Source: Parcubacteria bacterium C7867-008 (lineage in GTDB: Bacteria; Patescibacteria; Paceibacteria; UBA9973; UBA2103). From it: 64,000 bases of DNA. Below are positions 1 to 7,438 of the stretch, one piece after another; the stretch's first letter is position 1; each line of letters begins with the position of its first letter. The DNA is taken from NCBI GenBank assembly GCA_001189215.1, contig LFCR01000006.1:124001-188000 (forward strand), written 5' to 3'. A model generated the notes under the pieces. That model did not search any database. It was not told where the DNA came from and saw only the letters and a list, made by a program, of their open reading frames with translations. The translations under genes and the position numbers were made by a program.

Positions 1-136
1 GGTTAGCCCGTCTCGCGATATCGAACGCGCGACAGGAACGATCAACTAGTACGAGCTCTATTGGAAGAGACTGTTCGATCATTGCCTCCAAGAGCGAGCC
101 TGTGCCAGAGGCTAAGACAGCAAGACGCAAAGTCAT
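1..136 (-). CDS. purN: Phosphoribosylglycinamide formyltransferase, N-terminal part (window edge)
   Basis: Partial gene: it runs off the left edge, leaving the first 45 codons. The translation opens MTLRLAVLASGTGSLLEA and continues with VLVDRSCRAFDIARRAN. This matches the N-terminal beta-strand, the SGxGSNLQA-type phosphate loop and the second strand with the ERA-like helix of GAR transformylase. The family transfers a formyl group from 10-formyl-THF to GAR in purine synthesis. The ATG at 136 has GGAG about 9 nt upstream. Only the N-terminal Rossmann-like segment is visible, so another formyltransferase-fold protein is possible; the phosphate-loop motif favours PurN. Confidence 0.6.
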   Translation of the reverse strand, partial: MTLRLAVLASGTGSLLEAMIEQSLPIELVLVDRSCRAFDIARRAN

Positions 137-213
137 TCTCGTGCTCCATGTTGAGATTTCCTGTCTGAACGTACCATGCCCAGGGAAAACATTCGAGTTT
201 CCTTAAAATAGGC

Positions 214-219
214 TATAGT
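214..219 (+). promoter_or_regulatory. -10 box (TATAGT) 6 nt before the HAD gene ATG
   Basis: TATAGT followed by six bases and then the ATG at 226. Transcription from a normal -10 spacing would begin at or within a base of the start codon, giving a leaderless mRNA. No good -35 is seen. Confidence 0.5.
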
Positions 220-225
220 GCACCT

Positions 226-861
226 ATGATAAAAGCAGTCATATTTGATTCAGACGGCATGCTCTCACATGGCCCCCGATTTAGTGACACCTACGCTAAA
301 GAGAGAAACATCCCGATTGAGGATATGATCCCTTTCTTTAAAGGACCTTTTAACGACTGCATTGTTGGAAAGACAGACCTTAAAGAAGAACTTGAGAACG
401 GAGGATGGCTACAGAAATGGGGGTGGATTGATTCTGTAGAGGAGTTTCTAGAGTATTGGTTTTCTGTTGGTGATCAGTTAGATGCGAATGTATTTGCAAC
501 TGTCACTGAACTACGCGAGAAAGGAACCATTGTGGTACTTGCAACAAATCAAGAGAAATATCGCACGGCATATCTATCTGAGAAGTTTGGATATGAGAAT
601 GCGTTCGATAAGATCTTCTCCTCTGCACGCACTGGCCATAAGAAACCAAATGCTGATTTCTTTCAAAAGATTCTCGAATATCTACAAGAACAAGATCCTT
701 CAATCACCAAAGAGAATGTACTCTTCTGGGATGATGATATGGAGAACGTTGATGGCGCACATGCATTTGGCATTAAGTCTGAACAGTTCACGAACGAACA
801 GAGCTATAGAGAGAAAATGGCTGAGTATAGCTTACTTAGAAGCTCCATTTCAGCGCTCTAA
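226..861 (+). CDS. HAD-superfamily hydrolase
   Basis: 211-residue haloacid dehalogenase-like phosphatase. Motif I is FDSDGM (residues 7-12, nucleophile Asp8 and general acid Asp10). A helical cap follows. Motif II is ATNQ, motif III the Lys of KKPNADFF, and motif IV the acidic FWDDDMENVDGA with Mg2+-binding aspartates. Such proteins hydrolyse phosphomonoesters such as nucleotides or sugar phosphates; the substrate cannot be read from sequence. There is no Shine-Dalgarno, and a TATAGT box lies 6 nt upstream of the ATG. The 3' end overlaps the convergent PAP2 gene by 26 nt. Confidence 0.85.
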   Translation: MIKAVIFDSDGMLSHGPRFSDTYAKERNIPIEDMIPFFKGPFNDCIVGKTDLKEELENGGWLQKWGWIDSVEEFLEYWFSVGDQLDANVFATVTELREKGTIVVLATNQEKYRTAYLSEKFGYENAFDKIFSSARTGHKKPNADFFQKILEYLQEQDPSITKENVLFWDDDMENVDGAHAFGIKSEQFTNEQSYREKMAEYSLLRSSISAL

Positions 862-1381
862 GTGCAGGTTTCTTAATAAGGTATATAACTGCGAGTCCGC
901 TAAGTACTCCAACGACACATCCCGCAACCATATCTGAAGGATAGTGTACTCCTGCGGCAATACGCGCAATGCAAACCAGTACGGTGCATACATAAAATGC
1001 GATACCTAGTTTGCGGTTATAGAAGAACACTATCGTTGAGAATCCAAATAAGAATGACGCGTGACCGGAAGGGAAGGAAGGTGCATCTATGGTAAGGAGA
1101 TGGCTAATATCCATCGCAGCGAGAGGACGCAGTCGAGGAAAGAAGAATCGTATGGGGCTTGTTACCAGGAATCGAGCAATGCTTCCCGCTACAAACGCGA
1201 ACACAACACCCATAACCTTTGATCTGTGTGAGAGGTCTTTACGGTATGCCAGATAGAGTACAAACCAACCAACCAGTATGAATGGGAGATACGTAGCGAA
1301 AAACACAATCACTATATCCAATATAGGACCCTGGCCGGCAAATGAATTTAGAACCGAGAAAAGATAGAGATCCAAGGACAT
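836..1381 (-). CDS. PAP2-family phosphatase, probable undecaprenyl-diphosphatase
   Basis: Integral-membrane type 2 phosphatidic acid phosphatase. All three catalytic motifs are visible: R-x6-RP (RFFFPRLRP), PSGH (SFPSGHASFL) and R-x5-H-x3-D (RIAAGVHYPSD). Several hydrophobic helices surround them. By analogy with BcrC it would recycle undecaprenyl pyrophosphate on the outer face of the membrane. I chose the ATG at 1381 because GGGG lies about 5 nt upstream; the longer reading frame would run into the divergent gene at 1439. A second enzyme for the same reaction, UppP, lies at 3624-4400. Confidence 0.85.
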   Translation of the reverse strand: MSLDLYLFSVLNSFAGQGPILDIVIVFFATYLPFILVGWFVLYLAYRKDLSHRSKVMGVVFAFVAGSIARFLVTSPIRFFFPRLRPLAAMDISHLLTIDAPSFPSGHASFLFGFSTIVFFYNRKLGIAFYVCTVLVCIARIAAGVHYPSDMVAGCVVGVLSGLAVIYLIKKPALRALKWSF

Positions 1382-1426
1382 GTACCCCAGCGTACTACAC
1401 ATTCTGCAGGACTCAGCCTCAAACGG

Positions 1427-1432
1427 TATACT
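1427..1432 (+). promoter_or_regulatory. -10 box (TATACT) 6 nt before the metallo-beta-lactamase-fold gene
   Basis: TATACT ends 6 nt before the ATG at 1439, another instance of the leaderless arrangement. The site lies in the short divergent intergenic region with the PAP2 gene. Confidence 0.5.
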
Positions 1433-1438
1433 GACCGT

Positions 1439-2086
1439 ATGAAGATCACCAAATTCCCGCATTCCTGTCTGCTTATCGAAACCAAGGCCAGACGCATCCT
1501 CATTGATCCTGGTTCCTGGAATACCGCATTACCAGAGCTTACCGATCTCAATGCCATCCTCATCACGCATGAGCATCAGGACCATTTTGACCTCGGGGTT
1601 ATGAAGCCTATCCTTGCAAAGAATCCTGGGGTGCAAATCATCACACACAGCGCGGTGGGGCAAAAATTAGATGAAGCTGAAATTGCGTATACACTTATCG
1701 AACCAGGGCAGACTATAGATATATCAGGTGTTTCTATTGAAAGCTGTGGCACTGAGCACGCTATTATCTATGGCAGCACGTCACCATGTCGTAACACAGG
1801 ATATCTGATTGATGAGAAGTTATTCGTTCCTGGAGATGCTGTGCATGACATGCCAGCAAAACAAGTAGAGATACTCGCTCTCCCTACAGGAGGTCCTTGG
1901 TACAAGACCTCAGAAAGTATTGATTATGCTAAAGCAGTAAAGCCGAACGTGGTGTTCCCGATCCACGACGCTATGTATACCAATGAGTACAAAAAGAGTA
2001 GTGTGCCGAGGTGGTTCGTTGCACAACTGGAACCTGCGGGTATTCGCTTTGAAAACCTACAAGACGGAATGTCACAGGAGTTCTAG
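1439..2086 (+). CDS. Metallo-beta-lactamase-fold hydrolase, UlaG-like
   Basis: 215 residues. THEHQDH (residues 43-49) is the HxHxDH dinuclear metal motif. Further ligands are suggested by VPGDAVH and FPIHDAMY near the C-terminus. The architecture resembles the small UlaG/UPF0173-type metal-dependent hydrolases, which act on phosphodiesters or lactones; the substrate is unknown here. The gene is divergent from the PAP2 gene and ends just before a symmetrical terminator shared with the convergent cold-shock gene. Confidence 0.85.
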   Translation: MKITKFPHSCLLIETKARRILIDPGSWNTALPELTDLNAILITHEHQDHFDLGVMKPILAKNPGVQIITHSAVGQKLDEAEIAYTLIEPGQTIDISGVSIESCGTEHAIIYGSTSPCRNTGYLIDEKLFVPGDAVHDMPAKQVEILALPTGGPWYKTSESIDYAKAVKPNVVFPIHDAMYTNEYKKSSVPRWFVAQLEPAGIRFENLQDGMSQEF

Positions 2087-2090
2087 ATAT

Positions 2091-2126
2091 AACAAAACAC
2101 CCCGCATAGACGGGGTGTTTTGTTAT
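2091..2126. terminator. Bidirectional intrinsic terminator
   Basis: Near-perfect hairpin: ACAAAACACCCCG pairs with CGGGGTGTTTTGT across a short loop. A-runs and T-runs flank both sides, so it can end transcription of both convergent genes (metallohydrolase and cold-shock protein). Confidence 0.85.
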
Positions 2127-2332
2127 ACGTCTGCTGGCTTACGAACACTTGTTGCGTATGGTCCTTTCAGACTTTTGGTAACAAGGAAGGCAAGTCGGTC
2201 TCCGATGCGTAGATCAGTCATGGATACTCCCACAAGATCACTGGCATCAAAGAACAGTTCTTCGTCCGTACCCTCCTGCTTTATAAAGCCTGAGCCACGA
2301 TCATTGAAGCTGGTTATGATTCCTACACGCAT
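2123..2332 (-). CDS. Cold-shock domain protein (downstream of the pair)
   Basis: 69-residue single cold-shock domain. RNP1-like GSGFIKQ and RNP2-like LFFDAS are present, the latter with Asp where VHFS is usual. It is predicted to bind single-stranded RNA/DNA as an RNA chaperone. It lies directly downstream of a second cold-shock gene, with only 56 nt between them containing an intrinsic terminator (2364-2383), so its expression probably depends on read-through. The leader shares TTATCAGGT with the leader of the upstream gene. Confidence 0.85.
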   Translation of the reverse strand: MRVGIITSFNDRGSGFIKQEGTDEELFFDASDLVGVSMTDLRIGDRLAFLVTKSLKGPYATSVRKPADV

Positions 2333-2363
2333 GTGATGAGTGTTACCTGATAAGAGAACAAAA

Positions 2364-2383
2364 AGCGCCCCAAAAGGGACGCT
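2364..2383 (-). terminator. Intrinsic terminator between the two cold-shock genes
   Basis: On the minus strand AGCGTCCC pairs with GGGGCGCT (one G-U) around a TTTT loop and is followed by a T-run. It sits between the upstream and downstream cold-shock genes. Confidence 0.75.
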
Positions 2384-2388
2384 GATTG

Positions 2389-2595
2389 TTAGACCTTGCT
2401 AACGTTTACCGCGTTCATGCGGCTTGGGTCCTTCTGGCTCGGAGCGATCTCGAATTCGAGAGTGTCTCCTGGCTTAAGATCCTCAATGCTTACGTTGACG
2501 AGCTCCTTAGCGTGAAAGAATAGGTCATCCTGTCCTTCAATCTTGATGAAGCCGAAGCCTTTCTCGTTAATACCTGCGATGATTCCTGTTTGCAT
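2389..2595 (-). CDS. Cold-shock domain protein (upstream of the pair)
   Basis: 68-residue cold-shock protein. KGFGFIKI (RNP1) and DLFFHAKEL (RNP2) are intact, so this looks like the canonical nucleic-acid-binding copy of the pair. I start at the ATG at 2595, which gives the usual family N-terminus MQTGIIAGIN; an upstream in-frame GTG at 2616 would add seven residues. A consensus promoter at 2680-2708 places the transcription start near 2673, giving an untranslated leader of about 80 nt, as is usual for cold-shock mRNAs. Confidence 0.9.
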   Translation of the reverse strand: MQTGIIAGINEKGFGFIKIEGQDDLFFHAKELVNVSIEDLKPGDTLEFEIAPSQKDPSRMNAVNVSKV

Positions 2596-2679
2596 AAATA
2601 TATATGGGCGATGCACCTGATAACAATCAAGTGCCGATGGTTCAACATGACGTTGTCCACCGCTACGATTGATACAACC

Positions 2680-2708
2680 AATCTACCATTTCATGTATAG
2701 ATTGTCAA
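2680..2708 (-). promoter_or_regulatory. Sigma70-type promoter of the cold-shock operon
   Basis: Minus strand: TTGACA (2708-2703), 17-bp spacer, TAGATT (2685-2680). The -35 is perfect and the spacing optimal. Predicted start near 2673. Confidence 0.75.
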
Positions 2709-2753
2709 TTTAGGGTCGTATTGGGGGACTTCTTTTGCTATAGTGTTCGCATT

Positions 2754-3638
2754 ATGACCTATCAGGTGCTGCTTTTCTATAAATACATCACCATCGAAGA
2801 TCCGGCGCAGCTGGCAGCGTCCGTCCGTGCTCTTGCAGAGAAACATGCGCTATTAGGACGTGCACTTATAGCGGAAGAGGGTATTAATGCAACACTCGAA
2901 GGTGAGCTGGAGGCAACAGAGGCCTTTGCCTCAGAATTTCTGAACGATCCACGCTTTGCGGATATGCAAATAAAACGTAGTGAAGGAGATGGTGAAGCTT
3001 TTGGAAAGCTGGTAGTGAAAGTACGTGACCAAATCGTAGGTACACGATTTCCTAAAGAGAAAGTAGATCCACGAGTACAGACTGCACCTCGTATTCAGCC
3101 AGAAGAACTAAAGCGTTGGTTTGAGGAAGGGGAAGATTTCACTATTGTTGATATGCGTAACGATTATGAATATCGTTCCGGACACTTTAAGGGCTCTGTA
3201 AACCCTGGCCTTGAAAACTCGCGTGATCTTCCAGAAGCAATACCCGAACTTATGCCTTTAAAGAATAAGAAAGTATTAACCGTCTGTACGGGAGGTGTCC
3301 GCTGCGAATCTATGAGTGCGTATCTTATGAGTGAGGGGTTCACGGATGTGTATCAGCTTGAGAATGGTATGCATGGATACATGGAGAAGTACCCTGGAGA
3401 GGATTTTCTTGGCACACTCTATACGTTTGATCGTCGTAAGGTGATGGACTTTGGTGGAGATCGAGAAGTGATTGGTCGCTGTCATCGCTGTGAGGGAGCT
3501 ACAGAAACCTACGCAAACTGCGCTAACGATCTGTGCCACCTACATTTCCTGGTGTGTGACACCTGTTCTCATGAAGAGGGGACCTTTTGTTCAGACGCGT
3601 GTGAAGCAACGAAGAGTACTGCGTTAATACAGGACTAG
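2754..3638 (+). CDS. trhO: tRNA uridine(34) hydroxylase (rhodanese domain)
   Basis: 294 residues of the TrhO/YceA (UPF0176) family, which hydroxylates wobble uridine 34 of certain tRNAs as the first step of 5-(carboxy)methoxyuridine formation. An N-terminal ferredoxin-like domain (TYQVLLFYKY, EEGINATLEG) precedes a rhodanese domain with the active-site loop CTGGVRCE (Cys178). A Cys-rich C-terminal segment has CHRC, CHLHFLVC and CSDAC pairs typical of the family. I chose the ATG at 2754; an upstream TTG is in frame but TATAGT ends 9 nt before this ATG. The end overlaps uppP, which is convergent, by 15 nt. Confidence 0.9.
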   Translation: MTYQVLLFYKYITIEDPAQLAASVRALAEKHALLGRALIAEEGINATLEGELEATEAFASEFLNDPRFADMQIKRSEGDGEAFGKLVVKVRDQIVGTRFPKEKVDPRVQTAPRIQPEELKRWFEEGEDFTIVDMRNDYEYRSGHFKGSVNPGLENSRDLPEAIPELMPLKNKKVLTVCTGGVRCESMSAYLMSEGFTDVYQLENGMHGYMEKYPGEDFLGTLYTFDRRKVMDFGGDREVIGRCHRCEGATETYANCANDLCHLHFLVCDTCSHEEGTFCSDACEATKSTALIQD

Positions 3639-4400
3639 AAAGAAGAATGTGATTGCAAGAATGATTCGGTATACACCGAACGGTATAAAGGTGTATCGCT
3701 TAATAAAGGCCAGGAAGATACGAAGTACGATCAATGCCGTAATGAACGCCGTTGCCATACCTATTAGGAGGATTCCTATATCTGCATCTGCAAATAACTC
3801 GTAGTTCTTGAGAAGGTCATAGCTAGTAGCGGCACCCATAGTTGGTACCGCAAGAAGGAAGGAGAATTCTACGATCGCAGCACGACGGATACCAAGGAGA
3901 AGACCTCCCATAATGGTTGCGGCAGATCGTGATACGCCCGGGATCACCGCAATAGATTGGAAGAGTCCAATAAGGAATGCTTTCTTGTATGGAATAGTGG
4001 CAAACGTATCTGTCTCAACTTCTCGTGCCTCTTCCTTGTGGAGTAGTTCAAACAGAATAAGAAGGACACCTCCTACAAATAGCGCAATCACCACCGTAAG
4101 CTCGCTCTTAAGGAGCACTCCTTTAATAAGTGGATAGAGTGTAAAACCAATGATAGCGGTAGGGAGGAACGCTACGAACAACCGTTTTAATACTGCAATG
4201 TTTAGAAATGAACGCCAGTACGTGAGAAGTACTGCTCCAATTGCACCAAATTGAATCGCAATGATAAAGCTTGTAAGGAATGCAGACTCTGGAATGGCCA
4301 GAAGATCACTCGCAAGTATGAGATGTCCTGTTGAAGAAACAGGAAGGAATTCAGCAGCACCCTCAAGGAGTCCCAGAACAATGGCATCAAGCGGAGTCAT
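3624..4400 (-). CDS. uppP: Undecaprenyl-diphosphatase UppP (BacA)
   Basis: 258-residue polytopic membrane enzyme that dephosphorylates undecaprenyl pyrophosphate so the lipid carrier can re-enter peptidoglycan synthesis. The signature LEGAAEFLPVSSTGH (residues 12-26) and the second conserved loop PGVSRSAATI are intact, and length matches the family. TAGAAT lies 6 nt upstream of the ATG with no Shine-Dalgarno, so a leaderless transcript is likely. It duplicates the activity predicted for the unrelated PAP2 protein at 836-1381. Confidence 0.95.
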   Translation of the reverse strand: MTPLDAIVLGLLEGAAEFLPVSSTGHLILASDLLAIPESAFLTSFIIAIQFGAIGAVLLTYWRSFLNIAVLKRLFVAFLPTAIIGFTLYPLIKGVLLKSELTVVIALFVGGVLLILFELLHKEEAREVETDTFATIPYKKAFLIGLFQSIAVIPGVSRSAATIMGGLLLGIRRAAIVEFSFLLAVPTMGAATSYDLLKNYELFADADIGILLIGMATAFITALIVLRIFLAFIKRYTFIPFGVYRIILAITFFFLVLY

Positions 4401-4421
4401 GCAGGTATTCTAAGATACACC

Positions 4422-5096
4422 TTAGTTGGCACAAGATGTAGCACCACTAGAGAGTGGCTTAGTAATAAGACCCGAATAATTCGTTGAATCAGCGCAGAGA
4501 TATTTCTCTTCTGAAAACTTTATTTGTACAACATATGCCGTTGCGTTACTGCGACAGATAGGAACTGAGCGGGTATCATTCGCTATTTTTGATAGAGCGT
4601 TTCGCACTGATGCATCGCCAAACATACCACCTGAATCACAGCTTGAAGACATGCCGTAGGATCCTGATTGATCACGATAGGCTTCTGCGGATGCTTGGAC
4701 TGTACGCAACTCAACCTGGGCCGTTGCAGCAGCTGCGGCATTTATAGGAGCAGTAATTGGATTCTTCCCTGCACTATTCTCATTAGAGGTTGATTGAGCA
4801 GGTAAAAACTTAGAACCAAGGAAAAATATACCGCCCATAACAGCAATAACCACCAGTATCATAAAGTACCCCCAGTAGGAGTTTTTGACAGATTGTCTTT
4901 CACTCGTATGTATCTCTGGACGAGGTGTCTCAGAATTCTCCACTACCGGAGCAATACCACCCTCTACCGCAACCAATACTTCTGCAATCTGCGCTTCGTC
5001 CATGCCTTGCGCAGTAAGTGTTGCACGAATGGCTTCATCCGTCTGGCCCTGTGCTCGTGCATTTTTAATAAAATTGAATATTCCTAGATCAATCAT
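4422..5096 (-). CDS. Membrane-anchored protein with pilin-like C-terminal domain
   Basis: About 224 residues from the ATG at 5096, which is preceded at 6 nt by TTTAAT. An N-terminal cytoplasmic helical region (about 1-50, with a repeated TAQGMDEAQI-like pattern) is followed by a polar linker and one transmembrane helix (about 74-96, WGYFMILVVIAVMGG). The exported part resembles CPR pilin-like C-terminal domains: VELRTVQASAEAYRDQSGSY, then paired cysteines (SSSC, PICRSN, YLCADST, TSC). True type IV pilins carry the hydrophobic helix at the extreme N-terminus, so this is a variant or fusion. Function unknown. Confidence 0.6.
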   Translation of the reverse strand: MIDLGIFNFIKNARAQGQTDEAIRATLTAQGMDEAQIAEVLVAVEGGIAPVVENSETPRPEIHTSERQSVKNSYWGYFMILVVIAVMGGIFFLGSKFLPAQSTSNENSAGKNPITAPINAAAAATAQVELRTVQASAEAYRDQSGSYGMSSSCDSGGMFGDASVRNALSKIANDTRSVPICRSNATAYVVQIKFSEEKYLCADSTNYSGLITKPLSSGATSCAN

Positions 5097-5138
5097 GTGC
5101 TTATTAAAGCACATAACCAAAACTTCAGAATCTATTGA

Positions 5139-5144
5139 TATAGT
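5139..5144 (+). promoter_or_regulatory. -10 box (TATAGT) 6 nt before the cupin gene
   Basis: TATAGT is separated by six bases from the ATG at 5151. It is within 50 bp of the divergent gene starting at 5096, so the two leaderless promoters are back to back. Confidence 0.5.
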
Positions 5145-5150
5145 TTATGT

Positions 5151-5546
5151 ATGAAAGGATATATCGAAAACATCGAGAAATTGAGTCTAGAGAACGACTT
5201 GTTCCGGAAGGTACTCTATACATCAAAACATATACAGCTAGTGCTTATGAGTATTCCTGTTGGAGAAGAGATTGGTGCAGAAAAGCATGAGCTTGATCAA
5301 TTCATCCGTATTGAAGAAGGAGAAGGGAAAGCGGTACTTGATGGAGTTGAACATGATCTTGAAGATGGCAGTGCGGTAGTCATTCCTGCAGGCACACTCC
5401 ACAACGTCATCAATACCTCTACGGATGCAGCACTTAAACTCTATAGTCTTTACGGTCCGCCTGAACACAAGGATGGAACGATACATGCCACTAAGGAAGA
5501 AGCAGAAGCACATGAAGATCATTTCGATGGAGTCACCAGCGAGTAA
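5151..5546 (+). CDS. Cupin-domain protein
   Basis: 131 residues with a single cupin_2 barrel. Motif 1 is recognisable in GAEKHELDQFIRIEEGEGKAVLDG and motif 2 in IPAGTLHNVINTS; the His and Glu residues there could hold one metal ion. A His/Glu-rich tail follows (EEAEAHEDHFDG). Cupins of this size are dioxygenases, isomerases or sensors, and the role cannot be assigned. The GIY-YIG gene starts inside its 3' end, implying co-transcription. Confidence 0.8.
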   Translation: MKGYIENIEKLSLENDLFRKVLYTSKHIQLVLMSIPVGEEIGAEKHELDQFIRIEEGEGKAVLDGVEHDLEDGSAVVIPAGTLHNVINTSTDAALKLYSLYGPPEHKDGTIHATKEEAEAHEDHFDGVTSE

Positions 5547-5799
5547 TCCATACTTCGTATACATACTGGAGTGTGCAGACGGAACCCTCTATGTCGGAAG
5601 TACCAATGATCTTAAGAAGAGATTGAAAGCTCACAATGGTGAATTACCGGGGGGTGCACGATACACCAGTGGAAGAAGACCAGTCCAGGTACGGTATGCA
5701 GAAGAGTGCACTGGGCGTGGCGCAGCACTTACACGTGAACACGAACTTAAGAAGTTATCTCGTGCTAATAAATTGGATCTATTGTCTGTTAGGAAATAA
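5512..5799 (+). CDS. GIY-YIG nuclease-domain protein (UPF0213 type)
   Basis: About 95 residues. The GIY-YIG core is clear: YFVYILECADGTLYVGSTND (Y-x-YIL and YVG), then the Arg of LKKRLKAHN and the Glu of AALTREHELKKL. It is a single-domain nuclease-fold protein like YhbQ, whose natural substrate is poorly known. Two starts are possible, ATG 5512 (AGGAAG upstream) and ATG 5527. The reading frame overlaps the preceding cupin gene, suggesting translational coupling. Confidence 0.85.
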   Translation: MKIISMESPASNPYFVYILECADGTLYVGSTNDLKKRLKAHNGELPGGARYTSGRRPVQVRYAEECTGRGAALTREHELKKLSRANKLDLLSVRK

Positions 5800-5856
5800 G
5801 AGAATATATTTAGGAAGTAATGGGCTTAGGCCTCACCCCTTCGGGGGAGAAAGAAA

Positions 5857-6207
5857 TTAGCTGCCAAAGATGTATTCTGAGGCAGCTTTTTTCGTTAACT
5901 CAAATTTATCTTGAGCTAACATACCGACTTTGTATATAAGTCTTTTGGAACTAAGAGGACGTGTCTGTGAAAGTATGGCTGTACTATTTTCTTCGCCAAT
6001 AATTCCAATCGGAAAATAAAAAGGGAATGGCTTTACCTTTTTGGTTAACGGAATACCAATAAATAAATGTAGATTCCATTTCCTAATATTAAGTATTAGT
6101 CTCCAAAACCTGTCGCTTCTTCCATCTTGCTCGTATCCAATATTGCACCCCATATAGCAAAACAAAACTTCTCTTTCTTTGAAGAATGGAATAGATTCAG
6201 GCTCCAA
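5857..6207 (-). CDS. PemK/MazF-type toxin, 5' end probably frameshifted
   Basis: The frame encodes a CPR-type PemK/MazF ribonuclease toxin: KEREVLFCYMG, NIGYEQDG, FIGIPLTKK, AILSQTRPLSSKRL. The open frame begins at a TTG (6207), but family-like sequence continues upstream (DFDNWHPLKKRIDAL) to an in-frame TGA. An ATG at 6256 would be in frame if the AAAA run right after it were one base shorter. The gene may therefore be broken, read by slippage, or the base may be an error. No antitoxin gene is adjacent. The last codons lie in an AGCTGCC/GGCAGCT hairpin that may serve as its terminator. Confidence 0.6.
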   Translation of the reverse strand: MEPESIPFFKEREVLFCYMGCNIGYEQDGRSDRFWRLILNIRKWNLHLFIGIPLTKKVKPFPFYFPIGIIGEENSTAILSQTRPLSSKRLIYKVGMLAQDKFELTKKAASEYIFGS

Positions 6208-6329
6208 TGCGTCAATTCTTTTCTTTAACGGGTGCCAATTATCAAAATCTTTTCATATGACATCGTTCCTAAATCCTACTCCTGTAAGTAAATAGATGCT
6301 CATTTGCCTTCAGTTTTTCTTTATCTCCA

Positions 6330-6363
6330 CCTTACGTTCCTCATATCACGTAATTCGTATAGT
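6330..6363 (+). promoter_or_regulatory. Conserved 34-bp promoter element, copy A (upstream of radC)
   Basis: CCTTACGTTCC, then CATATCACGTA, five bases and TATAGT (6358-6363). It matches copy B at 34140-34173 at 28 of 34 positions with identical spacing. It lies 30 bp upstream of the radC start codon. Confidence 0.5.
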
Positions 6364-6392
6364 ACGTATGTTCCTACTAAATACTTTCACCT

Positions 6393-7127
6393 ATGGAACG
6401 AACCTACGTAATGACGAATAACGATCTGGTGCTTGATAGCAACGGCAAGCGGTATGAATTGCGTGTCCGTGATTTACCCCAGCAAGATAAACCACGAGAA
6501 CGTCTCGCTGCAGAAGGTCCAGCGGCCCTGACTGTTCAAGAACTTCTCGCGATAGTCCTCACCACAGGAACAAGGAAGGAAGAAGTTCTCTCTATGGCAT
6601 CTCGTATTGTGAACGAGTATGGAGACCGCAATGCATTGATGGCAACAGATCCAAAAGCACTTGCTGCAGATCTTGATATACCGCTCATTAAAGCGATGCA
6701 GATTGTTGCAGCAGGAGAGCTTGGGCGGCGTTTCTTCCGAAAGCAGAAGAATGGTGCTGCCATAATCCGTACTGCACGGGATGTGTATGACTACACGGTA
6801 GAGATGCGAGCACTCCCGAAGGAACACCTACGCGGTCTGTACCTAGATTCCCACTATCAAGTGATACATGATGAGACACTCTCGATAGGAACCATTGATG
6901 CAAATCTTATTCATCCTCGGGAAGTGTTCCGTCCAGCGCTTGCGCATGCGGCCGCTGCCGTGGTGCTCGTACACAATCATCCGTCCGGCATTGTTACGCC
7001 AAGTCAGGCAGATTGTCTGGTAACCGAACAAATCGCAGCAGCTGGAAGAATCTTAGGAATTGATCTTGTGGATCATGTCGTCATTACGGAGGATAGCTTT
7101 ACTAGCATATCTACTGAATTCTCATGA
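6393..7127 (+). CDS. radC: RadC-family JAB/MPN-domain protein
   Basis: 244 residues with the usual two-part layout. The N-terminal helix-hairpin-helix-like region includes RERLAAEGPAALTVQELLAIVL. The C-terminal JAMM metallo-isopeptidase-like domain has VHNHPSGIVTPSQAD (HxHP-x-SG...D). Despite its name the family is not firmly tied to repair and its in vivo function is unresolved. Transcription probably starts about 24 nt upstream from the TATAGT at 6358. The stop overlaps the next gene's start by 4 nt. Confidence 0.9.
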   Translation: MERTYVMTNNDLVLDSNGKRYELRVRDLPQQDKPRERLAAEGPAALTVQELLAIVLTTGTRKEEVLSMASRIVNEYGDRNALMATDPKALAADLDIPLIKAMQIVAAGELGRRFFRKQKNGAAIIRTARDVYDYTVEMRALPKEHLRGLYLDSHYQVIHDETLSIGTIDANLIHPREVFRPALAHAAAAVVLVHNHPSGIVTPSQADCLVTEQIAAAGRILGIDLVDHVVITEDSFTSISTEFS

Positions 7128-7426
7128 CGATTCATCCACCAGTAACTTCTCAGTCTCGAACCTATCAATATAGCCCAAATTCACAAGCCTCTGTTACGGC
7201 GCTACATCCAAGTATTCAGTTCTTCGTCCGTGATCGTGCCACATGGGAATCCTTCGATCGCACAGATCTAACCGCTTATCTCTTTGATGGTGCAGTAAAA
7301 GCTGCAGCACAGATAGAGCGCATCGCGTATATGGATCAGCCGTATACGAAACAAGATCAGGAAAATCTTGCATTTATGGTTGAATCCTTATTGCACGCAC
7401 GTGGTATCGCAGACGAAATTAAGTGA
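7124..7426 (+). CDS. Hypothetical protein coupled to radC
   Basis: 100 residues, start overlapping the radC stop (ATGA), so translationally coupled. I do not recognise a family. The N-terminus is polar and probably disordered (SQSRTYQYSPNSQAS). The C-terminal half is helical and acidic (AAQIERIAYMDQPYTKQDQENL). No signal peptide or membrane helix. It is followed at once by a bidirectional terminator. Confidence 0.6.
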   Translation: MTIHPPVTSQSRTYQYSPNSQASVTALHPSIQFFVRDRATWESFDRTDLTAYLFDGAVKAAAQIERIAYMDQPYTKQDQENLAFMVESLLHARGIADEIK

Positions 7427-7438
7427 TGGGGTGTTCAA

